The notes under the pieces were generated by a model. That model had not been told where the DNA came from. It saw only the letters and a list, made by a program, of their open reading frames with translations, and did no database searches. Position numbers and translations under genes: made by a program. From Neisseria animaloris (GTDB lineage: Bacteria > Pseudomonadota > Gammaproteobacteria > Burkholderiales > Neisseriaceae), in assembly GCF_900637855.1 (NCBI RefSeq), contig NZ_LR134440.1, positions 1,736,001 to 1,800,000 of the forward strand: a DNA stretch of 64,000 nucleotides. The letters are read 5' to 3'. Numbering within the stretch: position 1 is the stretch's first letter; every line of letters begins with the position of its first letter. This document shows positions 10,483-20,289 of the stretch, in pieces.

Positions 10483-10836
10483 ATGGATAAACATATAACC
10501 CGACTTCGTCGTGCTCGTAAAACTCGTGCACGTATTGCGGATTTAAAAATGGTTAGATTGTGTGTATTCCGTTCAAATAACCATATTTATGCTCAGGTTA
10601 TTAATGCGGAAGGCAATCAAATTTTGGCACAAGCCTCTACTTTGGAAGCAGAGGTTCGTAATAATTTGAAATCAAGTAGTAATGTTGAAGCTGCTGCTGT
10701 AGTAGGTAAGCGTATTGCTGAAAAGGCAAAGGCTGTCGGTATAGAAAAAGTTGCTTTCGATCGTTCTGGTTTTCAATATCATGGTCGTGTGAAAGCTTTG
10801 GCCGAAGCTGCACGTGAAAATGGTTTAAGCTTCTAA
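10483..10836 (+). CDS. rplR: 50S ribosomal protein L18
   Basis: L18 mediates 5S rRNA attachment with L5. The 117 residues have the basic N terminus ([12 protein letters not shown]) and the C-terminal [26 protein letters not shown] block. It is spaced 13 bases from rplF and 18 from rpsE. Confidence 0.96.
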   Translation: MDKHITRLRRARKTRARIADLKMVRLCVFRSNNHIYAQVINAEGNQILAQASTLEAEVRNNLKSSSNVEAAAVVGKRIAEKAKAVGIEKVAFDRSGFQYHGRVKALAEAARENGLSF

Positions 10837-10854
10837 AAATTTCGGAGACTTCAG

Positions 10855-11373
10855 ATGGCAAAACATGAAATTGAAGAACGCGGTGATGGCTTTATTGAAA
10901 AAATGGTTGCTGTTAATCGTGTAACAAAAGTAGTTAAAGGTGGTCGTATTATGGCTTTTTCTGCTTTGACTGTGGTTGGTGATGGTGATGGCCGTATTGG
11001 TATGGGCAAGGGGAAATCCAAAGAAGTTCCTGTTGCAGTGCAAAAGGCAATGGATCAAGCTCGTCGATCTATGATTAAAGTACCATTAAAAAAAGGTACT
11101 ATTCATCATGAAGTAATTGGTCGTCATGGTGCTACTCGCGTATTTATGCAACCAGCAAAAGAAGGTAGCGGCGTAAAAGCAGGTGGTCCAATGCGTTTAG
11201 TGTTTGATGCAATGGGTATTCATAATATATCTGCAAAAGTTCACGGATCTACTAATCCATACAATATTGTGCGTGCTACTTTGGATGGATTAGCAAAATT
11301 ATATACTCCGTCCGATATTGCTGCTAAACGCGGTTTGACGGTTGAAGATATTTTGGGAGTCAACAATGACTGA
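10855..11373 (+). CDS. rpsE: 30S ribosomal protein S5
   Basis: S5 lies at the mRNA entry and affects decoding accuracy. The 172 residues include the double-stranded RNA-binding-like domain ([19 protein letters not shown]) and [18 protein letters not shown]. Its end overlaps the start of rpmD by eight bases. Confidence 0.97.
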   Translation: MAKHEIEERGDGFIEKMVAVNRVTKVVKGGRIMAFSALTVVGDGDGRIGMGKGKSKEVPVAVQKAMDQARRSMIKVPLKKGTIHHEVIGRHGATRVFMQPAKEGSGVKAGGPMRLVFDAMGIHNISAKVHGSTNPYNIVRATLDGLAKLYTPSDIAAKRGLTVEDILGVNND

Positions 11374-11551
11374 GCAGAAGAAAATTAAAGTAACCTTAGC
11401 TAAGAGTTTAATTGGTACTCTTCAATCCCATCGAGCTTGTGCTCGTGGTTTGGGTTTACGTTACCGTGAGCATACGGTAGAAGTATTGGATACTCCTCAA
11501 AATCGAGGCATGATTAATAAAATCAGCTACCTTTTGAGAGTGGAGGTATAA
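11366..11551 (+). CDS. rpmD: 50S ribosomal protein L30
   Basis: L30 is a small peripheral large-subunit protein. I use the ATG at 11366, inside the rpsE end, giving 61 residues ([17 protein letters not shown]), the family length. An earlier ATG in this frame would lie well inside rpsE without homology. GGGAG precedes the start. Confidence 0.95.
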   Translation: MTEQKKIKVTLAKSLIGTLQSHRACARGLGLRYREHTVEVLDTPQNRGMINKISYLLRVEV

Positions 11552-11552
11552 A

Positions 11553-11987
11553 ATGTATTTGAATACTATTCAGCCTGCTGAGGGTGCTACACATATCAAA
11601 CGTCGTATAGGCCGTGGTATTGGCAGTGGTTTAGGTAAAACAGGTGGTCGTGGTCATAAAGGACAAAAAAGCCGTTCAGGTGGGTTCCATAAAGTAGGTT
11701 TCGAAGGAGGACAAATGCCTTTGCAACGTCGTCTTCCTAAGCGAGGTTTTAAATCATTGTCGTCTGCTAACAACGTAGAGGTTCGTTTAAGTGAACTGGC
11801 TTTAGTTGCTGTGAATGAGATTGACCTATTGGTCTTGAAACAATTAGAGTTGGTGGGTGCTAATGTACTGAATGTTAAAGTAATTGCTTCTGGCTCTATT
11901 GAAAAGGCAATTATTTTAAAGGGTATAAAAGCTACCAAAGGTGCTAGAGCTGCTATCGAAGTTGCAGGTGGAAAAATAGAAGAATAA
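11553..11987 (+). CDS. rplO: 50S ribosomal protein L15
   Basis: L15 is a late-assembly large-subunit protein. The N-terminal glycine/arginine-rich extension ([20 protein letters not shown]) and [15 protein letters not shown] are characteristic; 144 residues is normal. It directly precedes secY, as in most proteobacteria. Confidence 0.97.
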   Translation: MYLNTIQPAEGATHIKRRIGRGIGSGLGKTGGRGHKGQKSRSGGFHKVGFEGGQMPLQRRLPKRGFKSLSSANNVEVRLSELALVAVNEIDLLVLKQLELVGANVLNVKVIASGSIEKAIILKGIKATKGARAAIEVAGGKIEE

Positions 11988-12000
11988 GGCTTGAATTAAA

Positions 12001-13314
12001 GTGGCTAATCAACAATCTTTATCAGGACTGACAAAATTGGGTGACTTAAGAAAGCGTTTGCTGTTTTTGTTGGGTGCATTAATTGTTTTTCGTATTGGTG
12101 CACATATTCCTGTACCAGGTGTTGATGCAATTGCTTTGGCTAAACTATATGAAAGCGCCAGTAGTGGTATTCTAGGCATACTGAATATTTTTTCTGGAGG
12201 ATCGCTGGAGCGCTTTAGTATATTTGCTATTGGTATTATGCCTTATATTTCAGCATCAATTATTGTTCAATTGGCCTCAGAAATTCTTCCTTCTTTAAAA
12301 GCCTTAAAGAAGGAAGGTGAAGCTGGACGAAAAATTATTACGAAATATACCCGTTACGGTACGGTTTTATTAGCTATTCTCCAAAGCTTTGGTGTTGCCA
12401 CTTTTGTTTATCAACAAAATATTGTGGTTGTTGCTCAATTAGAGTTTTATATTTCAACAGTAGTTTGTTTGGTAACTGGCACCATGTTTTTGATGTGGCT
12501 GGGTGAGCAGATGACTGAGCGTGGGGTGGGTAATGGCATTTCTTTAATCATTACTGCAGGTATCGCGGCTGGTATTCCGTCTGGAATTGCTCAGTTACTG
12601 ACATTAATCAGTCAGGGTTCTATGAGTATGCTTACAGCTATTTCAATAGTGCTAGGGGCATTATTACTCGTTTATGTTGTTGTATATTTTGAAAGTGCTC
12701 AACGCAAAATACCAATTCATTATGCTAAGCGTCAATTAGGGCATAGAGTGGTTCATGGACAAAACACTCACATGCCTTTTAAGTTAAATATGGCAGGGGT
12801 AATTCCTCCTATTTTTGCTTCTAGCATTATTTTATTCCCATCTACATTATTGAGTTGGTTTGGTTCTGGGGATATAGATAGTTGGTTGCATAAGGTTTCT
12901 GGTTTATTACAGCATGGTCAGCCTATTTATATTTTATTATTTGCAACTTCTATTATATTTTTCTGTTATTTTTATACAGCTCTAGTATTTAGTCCTAAAG
13001 AAATGGCAGAAAACTTAAAAAAAAGTGGTGCATTTGTACCTGGTATAAGACCAGGAGGGCAAACATCTAGGTATTTGGAAAAAGTAGTATTAAGGTTAAC
13101 TTTTTTTGGAGCTTTATATATTACTATTATCTGTTTAATTCCAGAGTTTTTGACTACTGCATTGAATGTTCCTTTTTATTTAGGAGGCACTTCTTTGCTC
13201 ATTATTGTAGTTGTTACTATGGATTTTAGTACTCAAATTGCATCATATCGGATGACTCAGCAGTATGAACATTTAATTAAGCAACCTGATATGAAATCAT
13301 TATCACGTAAGTAA
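12001..13314 (+). CDS. secY: Protein translocase channel subunit SecY
   Basis: SecY is the pore of the Sec translocon in the inner membrane. The 437-residue protein has about ten membrane segments; family blocks seen are FRIGAHIPVPGVD, FSGGSLERFSIFAIGIMPYI and FVPGIRPGGQTSRYLE. The start is GTG at 12001 with only a weak ribosome-binding site (AAGGCTTGAATTAAA), so translation is probably coupled to rplO. infA follows six bases after its stop. Confidence 0.97.
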   Translation: MANQQSLSGLTKLGDLRKRLLFLLGALIVFRIGAHIPVPGVDAIALAKLYESASSGILGILNIFSGGSLERFSIFAIGIMPYISASIIVQLASEILPSLKALKKEGEAGRKIITKYTRYGTVLLAILQSFGVATFVYQQNIVVVAQLEFYISTVVCLVTGTMFLMWLGEQMTERGVGNGISLIITAGIAAGIPSGIAQLLTLISQGSMSMLTAISIVLGALLLVYVVVYFESAQRKIPIHYAKRQLGHRVVHGQNTHMPFKLNMAGVIPPIFASSIILFPSTLLSWFGSGDIDSWLHKVSGLLQHGQPIYILLFATSIIFFCYFYTALVFSPKEMAENLKKSGAFVPGIRPGGQTSRYLEKVVLRLTFFGALYITIICLIPEFLTTALNVPFYLGGTSLLIIVVVTMDFSTQIASYRMTQQYEHLIKQPDMKSLSRK

Positions 13315-13320
13315 AAAATT

Positions 13321-13539
13321 ATGGCTAAAGAAGATACCATACAGATGCAGGGAGAGATTCTTGAAACCTTGCCAAATGCAACCTTTAAAGTAAAGCTTGA
13401 AAATGACCATGTTGTTTTAGGGCATATTTCAGGGAAAATGCGAATGCATTATATTCGTATTTCTCCTGGAGATAAGGTAACTGTTGAGCTAACTCCGTAT
13501 GATTTGACTCGTGCACGCATTGTGTTTCGAGCAAGATAA
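13321..13539 (+). CDS. infA: Translation initiation factor IF-1
   Basis: IF-1 occupies the A site during initiation. The 72-residue OB-fold protein reads [20 protein letters not shown] and ends [18 protein letters not shown], as in the whole family. No clear ribosome-binding site precedes it, consistent with coupling to secY. The secY-infA-rpmJ order is typical of betaproteobacteria. Confidence 0.97.
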   Translation: MAKEDTIQMQGEILETLPNATFKVKLENDHVVLGHISGKMRMHYIRISPGDKVTVELTPYDLTRARIVFRAR

Positions 13540-13557
13540 ATTAAGAAAGGAAATAAA

Positions 13558-13671
13558 GTGCGTGTGCAACCTTCTGTAAAGAAAATTTGCCGTAACTGCA
13601 AAATTATTCGTCGTAATCGTGTAGTTCGTGTAATTTGTACTGATCCTCGTCATAAGCAACGTCAAGGGTAG
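13558..13671 (+). CDS. rpmJ: 50S ribosomal protein L36
   Basis: L36 is a zinc-ribbon protein of the large subunit. It reads from GTG at 13558 to TAG at 13671: 37 residues starting [17 protein letters not shown] and ending HKQRQG. The C-x2-C ... C-x4-H zinc pattern (CRNC, CTDPRH) is intact. A GAAAGG site precedes the GTG. Length and sequence fit the family exactly despite the non-ATG start. Confidence 0.95.
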   Translation: MRVQPSVKKICRNCKIIRRNRVVRVICTDPRHKQRQG

Positions 13672-13698
13672 TTTGTATTTTATTTAGATTTGATTTTG

Positions 13699-13707
13699 TG
13701 GTATAGT
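13699..13707 (+). promoter_or_regulatory. Extended -10 promoter before rpsM
   Basis: TGG-TATAGT fits an extended -10 element 30 bp before rpsM, in the AT-rich gap after rpmJ; no good -35 is visible. It would give the alpha operon (rpsM-rplQ) its own start. Confidence 0.45.
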
Positions 13708-13736
13708 GACGAAATTTTGCCCGTAAAGGAAAAAAT

Positions 13737-14099
13737 ATGGCTCGTATTGCAGGGGTAAATATCCCTAATAATGCCCATATCGTAATTGGTTTACAAGCTA
13801 TTTACGGTATTGGTTCTACTCGTGCTAGATTAATTTGTGAGGCTGCAAATATTGCGCCAAGTATCAAAGTAAAAGATTTAGACGAGTCTCAGTTAGAAGC
13901 TTTGCGTGAACAAGTTTCTAATTATGAAGTAGAAGGCGATTTACGTCGTGAAGTAACAATGAGTATTAAACGTTTGATGGATATGGGCTGCTATCGCGGT
14001 TTTAGACATCGTCGTGGATTACCTTGTCGTGGTCAGCGTACTCGCACTAATGCACGTACTCGTAAGGGTCCGCGCAAAGCAATCGCCGGTAAAAAATAA
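13737..14099 (+). CDS. rpsM: 30S ribosomal protein S13
   Basis: S13 lies in the small-subunit head and contacts P-site tRNA and the large subunit. The 120 residues open [19 protein letters not shown] and end in the tail [20 protein letters not shown]. It starts the alpha-operon gene set after a short AT-rich gap with a putative promoter. Confidence 0.97.
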   Translation: MARIAGVNIPNNAHIVIGLQAIYGIGSTRARLICEAANIAPSIKVKDLDESQLEALREQVSNYEVEGDLRREVTMSIKRLMDMGCYRGFRHRRGLPCRGQRTRTNARTRKGPRKAIAGKK

Positions 14100-14117
14100 T
14101 TTTTAAGGATTTGATTA

Positions 14118-14513
14118 ATGGCTAAAGCAAACACAGCTTCACGTGTACGCAAAAAAGTACGTAAAACCGTGAGTGAAGGTATTGTGCATGTGCATGCATC
14201 TTTTAATAATACCATCATAACTATTACCGATCGTCAAGGCAATGCATTATCTTGGGCTACCTCTGGCGGTGCTGGTTTTAAAGGTTCTCGTAAAAGTACA
14301 CCTTTTGCTGCTCAAGTAGCAGCGGAAGCCGCTGGTAAAGTTGCCCAAGAGTATGGCGTTAAAAATTTAGAGGTTCGTATTAAAGGCCCAGGTCCAGGTC
14401 GTGAATCTTCTGTACGTGCGCTTAATGCTCTTGGATTCAAAATTACTAGTATTACCGACGTTACCCCGTTGCCTCATAACGGTTGCCGTCCACCTAAGAA
14501 ACGTCGTATTTAA
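14118..14513 (+). CDS. rpsK: 30S ribosomal protein S11
   Basis: S11 forms part of the platform near the E site. The 131 residues contain [36 protein letters not shown] and the C-terminal [17 protein letters not shown]. It is 18 bases downstream of rpsM. Confidence 0.97.
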
Positions 14514-14533
14514 TATTTGGAGTGATTTAAGAT

Positions 14534-15154
14534 ATGGCACGTTATATTGGCCCAAAATGTAAATTGGCACGTCGTGAAGGTACAGATTTATTTTTAAAGA
14601 GTGCACGCCGCTCTTTGGAATCAAAATGTAAAATGGATTCTGCTCCTGGTCAGCATGGTTCTAAAAAGCCCCGATTATCAGACTATGGTTTGCAGTTGCG
14701 AGAAAAACAGAAAATTCGTCGTATTTATGGTGTTTTAGAGCGTCAATTTCGTCGTTATTTCGCTGAAGCAGCGCGTAGAAAAGGTTCTACAGGTGAATTG
14801 CTATTGCAACTTTTGGAATCTCGTTTGGATAATGTAGTATATAGAATGGGATTTGGTTCTACTCGTGCAGAGGCACGTCAATTGGTATCTCACAAAGCAA
14901 TTGTTGTGAATGGTCAAGTAGTAAATATTCCTTCTTATCAAGTTAAAGCGGGCGACATTGTAAGCGTTCGTGAGAAGGCAAAAAAACAAGTCCGAATTCA
15001 AGAAGCATTGGGACTAGCAACACAAATTGGTTTACCTGGCTGGGTTTCAGTTGATGTAAACAAAATGGAAGGTATATTTAAAAATATGCCTGATCGTTCA
15101 GAATTGACTGGCGATATTAATGAACAGCTGGTGGTAGAGTTTTACTCTAAATAA
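14534..15154 (+). CDS. rpsD: 30S ribosomal protein S4
   Basis: S4 nucleates 16S assembly and, in E. coli, represses the alpha operon. The 206 residues include [16 protein letters not shown], the S4 RNA-binding domain ([21 protein letters not shown]) and the C-terminal LPGWVSVD. It lies 20 bases after rpsK and 25 before rpoA. Confidence 0.97.
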   Translation: MARYIGPKCKLARREGTDLFLKSARRSLESKCKMDSAPGQHGSKKPRLSDYGLQLREKQKIRRIYGVLERQFRRYFAEAARRKGSTGELLLQLLESRLDNVVYRMGFGSTRAEARQLVSHKAIVVNGQVVNIPSYQVKAGDIVSVREKAKKQVRIQEALGLATQIGLPGWVSVDVNKMEGIFKNMPDRSELTGDINEQLVVEFYSK

Positions 15155-15179
15155 TACTAGCTCAGTGAGGGACAGTTAA

Positions 15180-16166
15180 ATGCAAAATAGCACTTCCGAA
15201 TTTTTGAAACCTCGTCAAATTGATGTGGATACACTCTCGGCTACTCGTGCCAAAGTATCTATGCAACCATTTGAACGTGGTTTCGGTCATACTCTTGGTA
15301 ATGCTTTGCGTCGTATCTTACTGTCATCCATGAATGGTTTTGCACCTACTGAAGTCGCTATTACCGGTGTATTGCATGAATATTCCACTGTAGATGGTGT
15401 TCAAGAGGATGTTGTTGATATTCTCTTGAACATTAAAGGGGTAGTATTTAAATTGCATGGTCGGAATCAGGTTCAATTAACGTTGAGAAAATCAGGGTCA
15501 GGTCCTGTGTTGGCTAGTGATATTAGCTTGCCACACGATGTGGAAATTATTAACCCTGAACATGTAATTTGCCATCTTTCTGATGATGGTCAGATTGAGA
15601 TGGAAATTAAAGTTGAACAAGGTCGTGGCTATCAGTCTGTTTCTGGCCGTCGCGTGATGCGAGATGAAAACAAACAGATTGGTGCAATTCAGTTGGATGC
15701 GAGCTTTTCGCCCATTAATCGAGTGAGCTTTGAGGTTGAGCCTGCACGTGTAGAGCAGCGAACGGACTTGGATCGTCTTGTTTTAGATATTGAAACAGAT
15801 GGCTCCATTGAACCAGAGGAAGCTGTTCGCAGTGCTGCACGTATTTTGATTGACCAAATGTCCATTTTTGCTGATTTGCAAGGCACACCAGTTGAGGAAA
15901 TTGAAGAGAAAGCACCTCCTATTGATCCGATCTTGCTTCGTCCAGTGGATGATTTGGAATTGACTGTGCGTTCAGCTAATTGCCTTAAAGCTGAAGATAT
16001 TTATTATATTGGCGATTTAATTCAGCGTACTGAAACTGAGCTTTTAAAGACTCCTAATTTAGGCCGTAAATCTTTGAATGAAATTAAAGAAGTATTGGCC
16101 TCTAAAGGATTAACATTAGGGTCGAAATTGGAAGCTTGGCCACCGGTGGGCTTAGAAAAGCCGTAA
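15180..16166 (+). CDS. rpoA: RNA polymerase alpha subunit
   Basis: The alpha dimer scaffolds RNA polymerase and its C-terminal domain binds UP elements and activators. The 328 residues show the N-terminal assembly domain ([22 protein letters not shown] with one substitution) and the alpha-CTD helix-hairpin region ([40 protein letters not shown]). GTGAGGGACAG precedes the ATG. It lies between rpsD and rplQ. Confidence 0.98.
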   Translation: MQNSTSEFLKPRQIDVDTLSATRAKVSMQPFERGFGHTLGNALRRILLSSMNGFAPTEVAITGVLHEYSTVDGVQEDVVDILLNIKGVVFKLHGRNQVQLTLRKSGSGPVLASDISLPHDVEIINPEHVICHLSDDGQIEMEIKVEQGRGYQSVSGRRVMRDENKQIGAIQLDASFSPINRVSFEVEPARVEQRTDLDRLVLDIETDGSIEPEEAVRSAARILIDQMSIFADLQGTPVEEIEEKAPPIDPILLRPVDDLELTVRSANCLKAEDIYYIGDLIQRTETELLKTPNLGRKSLNEIKEVLASKGLTLGSKLEAWPPVGLEKP

Positions 16167-16190
16167 GTTTGAACATTAAAGGATTATGAC

Positions 16191-16568
16191 ATGCGTCATC
16201 GTAATGGTAATCGTAAATTGAACCGTACAAGCAGCCATCGTGCTGCAATGTTACGTAATATGGCGAATTCTTTGCTAAGCCATGAAACTATCGTAACTAC
16301 TCTGCCTAAGGCTAAAGAACTGCGTCGCGTTGTGGAACCGTTGATTACCTTAGGTAAAAAGCCTTCTTTGGCAAATCGTCGCTTGGCGTTTAACCGCACT
16401 CGTGATCGTGAAGTTGTTGTGAAATTGTTTGACGAATTAGGTCCGCGTTTTGCAGCTCGTAACGGTGGCTATGTACGTATTTTAAAATATGGCTTCCGTA
16501 AAGGTGATAATGCTCCATTAGCTCTAGTTGAACTTGTTGAAAAAGCTGAATCTGCTGCTGAAAAATAA
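16191..16568 (+). CDS. rplQ: 50S ribosomal protein L17
   Basis: L17 is a tunnel-exit neighbour of L22. The 125 residues open [20 protein letters not shown] and include [20 protein letters not shown]. It is the last gene of the alpha group; a DUS inverted pair 50 bp downstream is the likely terminator. Confidence 0.97.
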   Translation: MRHRNGNRKLNRTSSHRAAMLRNMANSLLSHETIVTTLPKAKELRRVVEPLITLGKKPSLANRRLAFNRTRDREVVVKLFDELGPRFAARNGGYVRILKYGFRKGDNAPLALVELVEKAESAAEK

Positions 16569-16621
16569 GTTTAAGTGAGGTGTTGGAGTAGTTTGTTACA
16601 CGGATATGTTTATATCTTGAA

Positions 16622-16654
16622 AAGGCCGTCTGAAAATAAATTTCAGACGGCCTT
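16622..16654 (+). terminator. DUS inverted-pair terminator after rplQ
   Basis: Two perfect AG-DUS copies (AGGCCGTCTGAA and its complement) face each other with a few bases between, so the transcript can form a stable GC-rich hairpin 54 bp behind rplQ. It also works as a DNA uptake site. Confidence 0.75.
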
Positions 16655-17113
16655 GTCTCATAAATACATTTTTTTAATTGGTTTTAATTCAGTTAATAAT
16701 GGTAGAAATTACGAATATTTAAAATATTTATTTCTCTGTTGGTATGAATTTTCCGAGTAGACATAGTATTTTTGTAGAAGAGAGGAAACAAGAATTAAGT
16801 TTGCCAATAATAATTATATAAGTTTCCTTATATCTCTTTAAGAGGTTGAAAATTATTAGCTTATTTTTTGTTTGATTTTGTATGTAAGGGTAAAGTATTT
16901 TTTATCAGTTAAAACTTTAAAAAATATTAGTTATGTATAAGCTACATTGTGATTTAAAGTTTAGTGGATTTCATAATAGATAAGTACGCCGATAGGGAAT
17001 GTTTAAATAGACCAATACTCAGTTGATTAAATAGATGCTTTTGATGTTTTTTTAAAATCAATGATTTAGGATAATTTATTTGAGATTTGGAGAGGATAAA
17101 AATAGTAATATTA
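16655..17113. other. AT-rich intergenic region, no gene seen
   Basis: About 460 bp of strongly AT-rich DNA separates rplQ from the convergent ABC transporter genes. I see no supported ORF, RNA gene or clear repeat. A short frame overlapping the DUS hairpin was rejected. Confidence 0.6.
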
Positions 17114-18061
17114 TTATTTAAAATATATTATTTTATCTTCGTCAATTAATAGATTTAGCTCATCATTTATTTGTAAGTTATATTGCATAGCGAACTCCCA
17201 AGTCAAATTTAATATGATTTCCCCATGTTCAGGATGAAGTAAGGTAAAGCGACAGTATTCGGGTTGTCGAAAAATATGAAGAATGCGGGAAAGAGCACCT
17301 TGAGAATGTTGAAAATGCAACGCCTGTTGAGGGATATAGTATGTTTCCTTAACGTTAATTGCCCCGATTAAGCGGGCGGACCAAGCATTAGTGGGTGCAG
17401 TGAGTAATTCGTTAGATGTGCCGTACTGAACGATACGTCCTCCCTGCATTAAGGCTAAATGGTCGGCTATATCAAAAGCTTCCTTCGGATCGTGTGTGAC
17501 CAATATGGCAGGAATATTGTGCCTTTGTATATGTTGTGAGGTTTGTTGTCGTAATTGTTGCCTTAATCCTGTATCGAGGCTTGAAAATGGTTCATCCAGT
17601 AGAAGGAGCTTTGGTTCTGTGACTAGGGCGCGAGCGAGGGAGACGCGCTGTTGTTCTCCTCCGGATAGATTATTAATATTCCGTATATTTTCCCCAGATA
17701 AACCTACTTCTTCCAATGCCGCTTCGGCACGTTTTTTTGCTTCCTGAGCATTTATACCCCTCATTTTTAAACCAAAAGTAACGTTATCCAAAGTGTTAAG
17801 ATGAGGTAGAAGGGCATAATCTTGAAAAACCATAGCGATATTTCGTTTTTCTGGCGGTGTAAAAGTATGGTTTTGTCTATTTATCCATATTTCACCTCTA
17901 TCCGGCTGCACAAGGCCTGCAGCAATATTAAGTAGAGTTGATTTACCACAGCCTGATGGGCCAAGGATTGCAAGAATCTTACCGTTTTCTATAGATAAGT
18001 TGATATTGTCGGAAACGGTCTTGTTACCAAACTGTTTATGGATATTTTTCAATTCGAGCAT
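17114..18061 (-). CDS. ABC importer ATP-binding protein (iron/thiamine/spermidine type)
   Basis: This is the ATPase of an inner-membrane uptake system. The nucleotide-binding domain is complete: Walker A GPSGCGKST (about residues 34-42), Q-loop VFQDYALLP, signature LSGGEQQR and Walker B LLLLDEPFSSLD. At 315 residues it is longer than ThiQ (about 230), with a C-terminal extension of some 90 residues that includes YYIPQQALHF and may be a regulatory fold as in FbpC-like ATPases. It lies 59 bp downstream of the permease on the same strand, so the two are probably co-transcribed. No periplasmic binding protein gene is adjacent, so the substrate is undecided. Confidence 0.85.
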   Translation of the reverse strand: MLELKNIHKQFGNKTVSDNINLSIENGKILAILGPSGCGKSTLLNIAAGLVQPDRGEIWINRQNHTFTPPEKRNIAMVFQDYALLPHLNTLDNVTFGLKMRGINAQEAKKRAEAALEEVGLSGENIRNINNLSGGEQQRVSLARALVTEPKLLLLDEPFSSLDTGLRQQLRQQTSQHIQRHNIPAILVTHDPKEAFDIADHLALMQGGRIVQYGTSNELLTAPTNAWSARLIGAINVKETYYIPQQALHFQHSQGALSRILHIFRQPEYCRFTLLHPEHGEIILNLTWEFAMQYNLQINDELNLLIDEDKIIYFK

Positions 18062-18120
18062 AGTAATAATTCCTTTACGGTTGGCCTATCAGAGGCCATC
18101 TGAAAAGAAGAATATTGAAA

Positions 18121-19665
18121 TCAAATGATTTTTGTGGATACCTTGTTTGTTCTATCCGCGTTATCTAATAACATAAACACGGATAATGCCAAAATCATTA
18201 AGGAAACGGTTAGAACCATTGCTCTGTCGTGATTATCAGAGCCTGCTGTGCTGAGATGGCGGTAAATCAAGGTGGTAAGTGTTTGCCATTCAGGGCGAGA
18301 TAGAAATAGAGTGGCGGCAAATTCACCAACGCAGGTTGCTGCGGCTAGGGTAAGGCCGCGACGTAAAGCAGGAAGTAATAATGGAATGGTTACGTATAAG
18401 GCCGTCTGAAAAGGTGTTGCTCCTATGCTTCTGGCGGCTGACGTATAACTCTGCGGTAACGCATCCCATGCTGAAATTAAATCTTTAGCAATAAAAGGAT
18501 ATGCAAGTAAGGCATAAGTAGAAATAAGTAGCGGTAACGAAGCTGTCCATTCCGGATAGAGTAGTAAGACACCGAAAGCAATACAGATCGGTGAGACCAT
18601 AAATGGTAAAAATGTCAGGCTGCGAACCCAAGGAACTAAACGGGCAAGGCAGGTGTGTAGAATACCGAGTAAGAGTGCAATCAGCATGGCAAAAAATGTA
18701 AACCGCAAGGTGTTCCAAACTGCGAGCAAGGTGTCGATTTCCAGTAAAACACCCCATGAGTTACCAGCCCGTGCAGCTTGTAACAATATGGCAATCAGTG
18801 GTAGCCCACAGCAAGCGAATAGTAATACTAAGGCAACCGTCAATAAGATTTTTTCTATATAGGTTTGAGCCGGTTTGGGAGAGAGGGGATAAATGTTTTT
18901 ATCGGAAGCGGTGCGACGGCTAAGGTATGCATATAGAAATCCTGCCAGAGCATTAATTGCTAGTACTATCCATACTAAAACGGCCGCTTGTGCCATATCC
19001 AGTTCGTATGCAACCAATTGGTAGATTTCTACTTCGATAGTAGTATAGTGGCTGCCGCCAAGCAGCAAGGCTAAGCCAAAGCCCGAAAAACAATACAAAA
19101 ATACCAGGCACAGTCCTCCTGCCAGCCAAGGTTTCAATACAGGCAAGTCGATATGGCAAAAACGTTGCCATGTTCCTGCTCCCAGCGTTTGTGCCGTGTA
19201 CAAACGAGTAGCAGGAACCTGTAGAAAACCTTGATACGCCGAACGTATTAATACGGGGAGATTGAAGAAAATATTGCCGTAGAGCAGTAAATATGGAGAA
19301 TCTTCCCAGCCGGGCCATAATAGCCCATGAGGGCCGAATAATGCTAATACTCCGATACCCGCAACTAATGTGGGCATCACGAATGGTAGCATTATTAAAC
19401 GGAGAATCCAGAGCCTTCCACGGAAATCGACACGGGCTAATACCCAAGCTATCGGCACGCCGAGGATAAGGGTAGAAATGCAGGTAATGGCGGCTTGGAG
19501 TGTTGTCCAGCCAATCTTTATTTGAATATAGTCATCTTGCAGTACCGCCCATGCCAAACTCTCATTTTCATAGGTAGCCAGCGCAATAAGAGGAGCAATG
19601 ACCATCACGGCTAAAAAGCCGAGTGATAATAGTGCTAGTATGGAGGCAATAACGATACGGGACAT
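18121..19665 (-). CDS. ABC importer fused permease, ThiP/FbpB-like
   Basis: A 514-residue inner-membrane protein with around twelve hydrophobic segments and two copies of the binding-protein-dependent transport domain. EAA-like loops are seen at TLGAGTWQRFCHIDLPVLKP (first half) and SIGATPFQTALYVTIPLLLP (second half). The block LLLGGSHYTTIEVEIYQLV resembles ThiP closely, but FbpB-type iron permeases share the architecture. It starts at ATG 19665 on the minus strand, upstream of the ATPase gene. A separate substrate-binding protein is required for function and is not in this neighbourhood. Confidence 0.82.
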   Translation of the reverse strand: MSRIVIASILALLSLGFLAVMVIAPLIALATYENESLAWAVLQDDYIQIKIGWTTLQAAITCISTLILGVPIAWVLARVDFRGRLWILRLIMLPFVMPTLVAGIGVLALFGPHGLLWPGWEDSPYLLLYGNIFFNLPVLIRSAYQGFLQVPATRLYTAQTLGAGTWQRFCHIDLPVLKPWLAGGLCLVFLYCFSGFGLALLLGGSHYTTIEVEIYQLVAYELDMAQAAVLVWIVLAINALAGFLYAYLSRRTASDKNIYPLSPKPAQTYIEKILLTVALVLLFACCGLPLIAILLQAARAGNSWGVLLEIDTLLAVWNTLRFTFFAMLIALLLGILHTCLARLVPWVRSLTFLPFMVSPICIAFGVLLLYPEWTASLPLLISTYALLAYPFIAKDLISAWDALPQSYTSAARSIGATPFQTALYVTIPLLLPALRRGLTLAAATCVGEFAATLFLSRPEWQTLTTLIYRHLSTAGSDNHDRAMVLTVSLMILALSVFMLLDNADRTNKVSTKII

Positions 19666-19834
19666 GAGAGTTAGGAAAATAAAAAGATGAGATAAATATT
19701 TTATGTTATGTATGGTTTTGGAGTTATATCATAATTCGGTGTATCTGTTGATAGATGTAAGCACTACGTAAAAGCAAGAATAGTAGAGGAGATAGAGCTG
19801 ATTCTTATGCAGAGGGTTTATTTGGGAAAAATGA

Positions 19835-19863
19835 TTGACAAGATGTAAATCAATCTGTATAGT
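19835..19863 (+). promoter_or_regulatory. Promoter of the initiator tRNA gene
   Basis: A consensus TTGACA (19835-19840) and TATAGT (19858-19863) are separated by exactly 17 bp, ending 12 bp before the tRNA. This is a strong sigma-70 promoter. Confidence 0.8.
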
Positions 19864-19875
19864 TTAATCTTCTGA

Positions 19876-19952
<77 letters not shown>

Positions 19953-19964
19953 AAATATAAAATA

Positions 19965-19998
19965 AAGCATCCATCATTAGTGGGTGCTTATTTTTTTC
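19965..19998 (+). terminator. Hairpin plus T run after tRNA-fMet
   Basis: Complementary AAGCATCC/GGGTGCTT arms (19965-19989, small loop) are followed by seven T in a row, a typical intrinsic terminator for the tRNA transcript. Confidence 0.75.
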
Positions 19999-20289
19999 AA
20001 AAATAAACATACGTTGTATTAATCTTACAAAATTATAATTTAAATTACATTTGTCATATTTTTTATATTATTATTCTCTTAATTTTTTTAAGATTAATTT
20101 TTAGTATATTTAGTTTTTAATTTTAAAAATATATCTTTTCTGGAAATTAAAAACCCAAAAAGTAGCAAATTATAATAATAATTTATTGGCATCCGTTTTG
20201 TTTCTCCTTACTTTTTCATGGCTTAATATTGATATAAGTAATTGTTCAGGATACGATACGGCTAATAACAACCAACAGACTGACAAGAT
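19999..20289. other. AT-rich upstream region of the LytTR regulator
   Basis: About 290 bp with extreme A+T content and no ORF. It probably contains the promoter of the response-regulator gene, but no element could be assigned with confidence. Confidence 0.4.

Noticed and set aside
16575..16760. Short ORF of 61 codons after rplQ
   Set aside because: It runs through the DUS terminator, has no family resemblance and poor codon pattern, and lies in AT-rich intergenic DNA.
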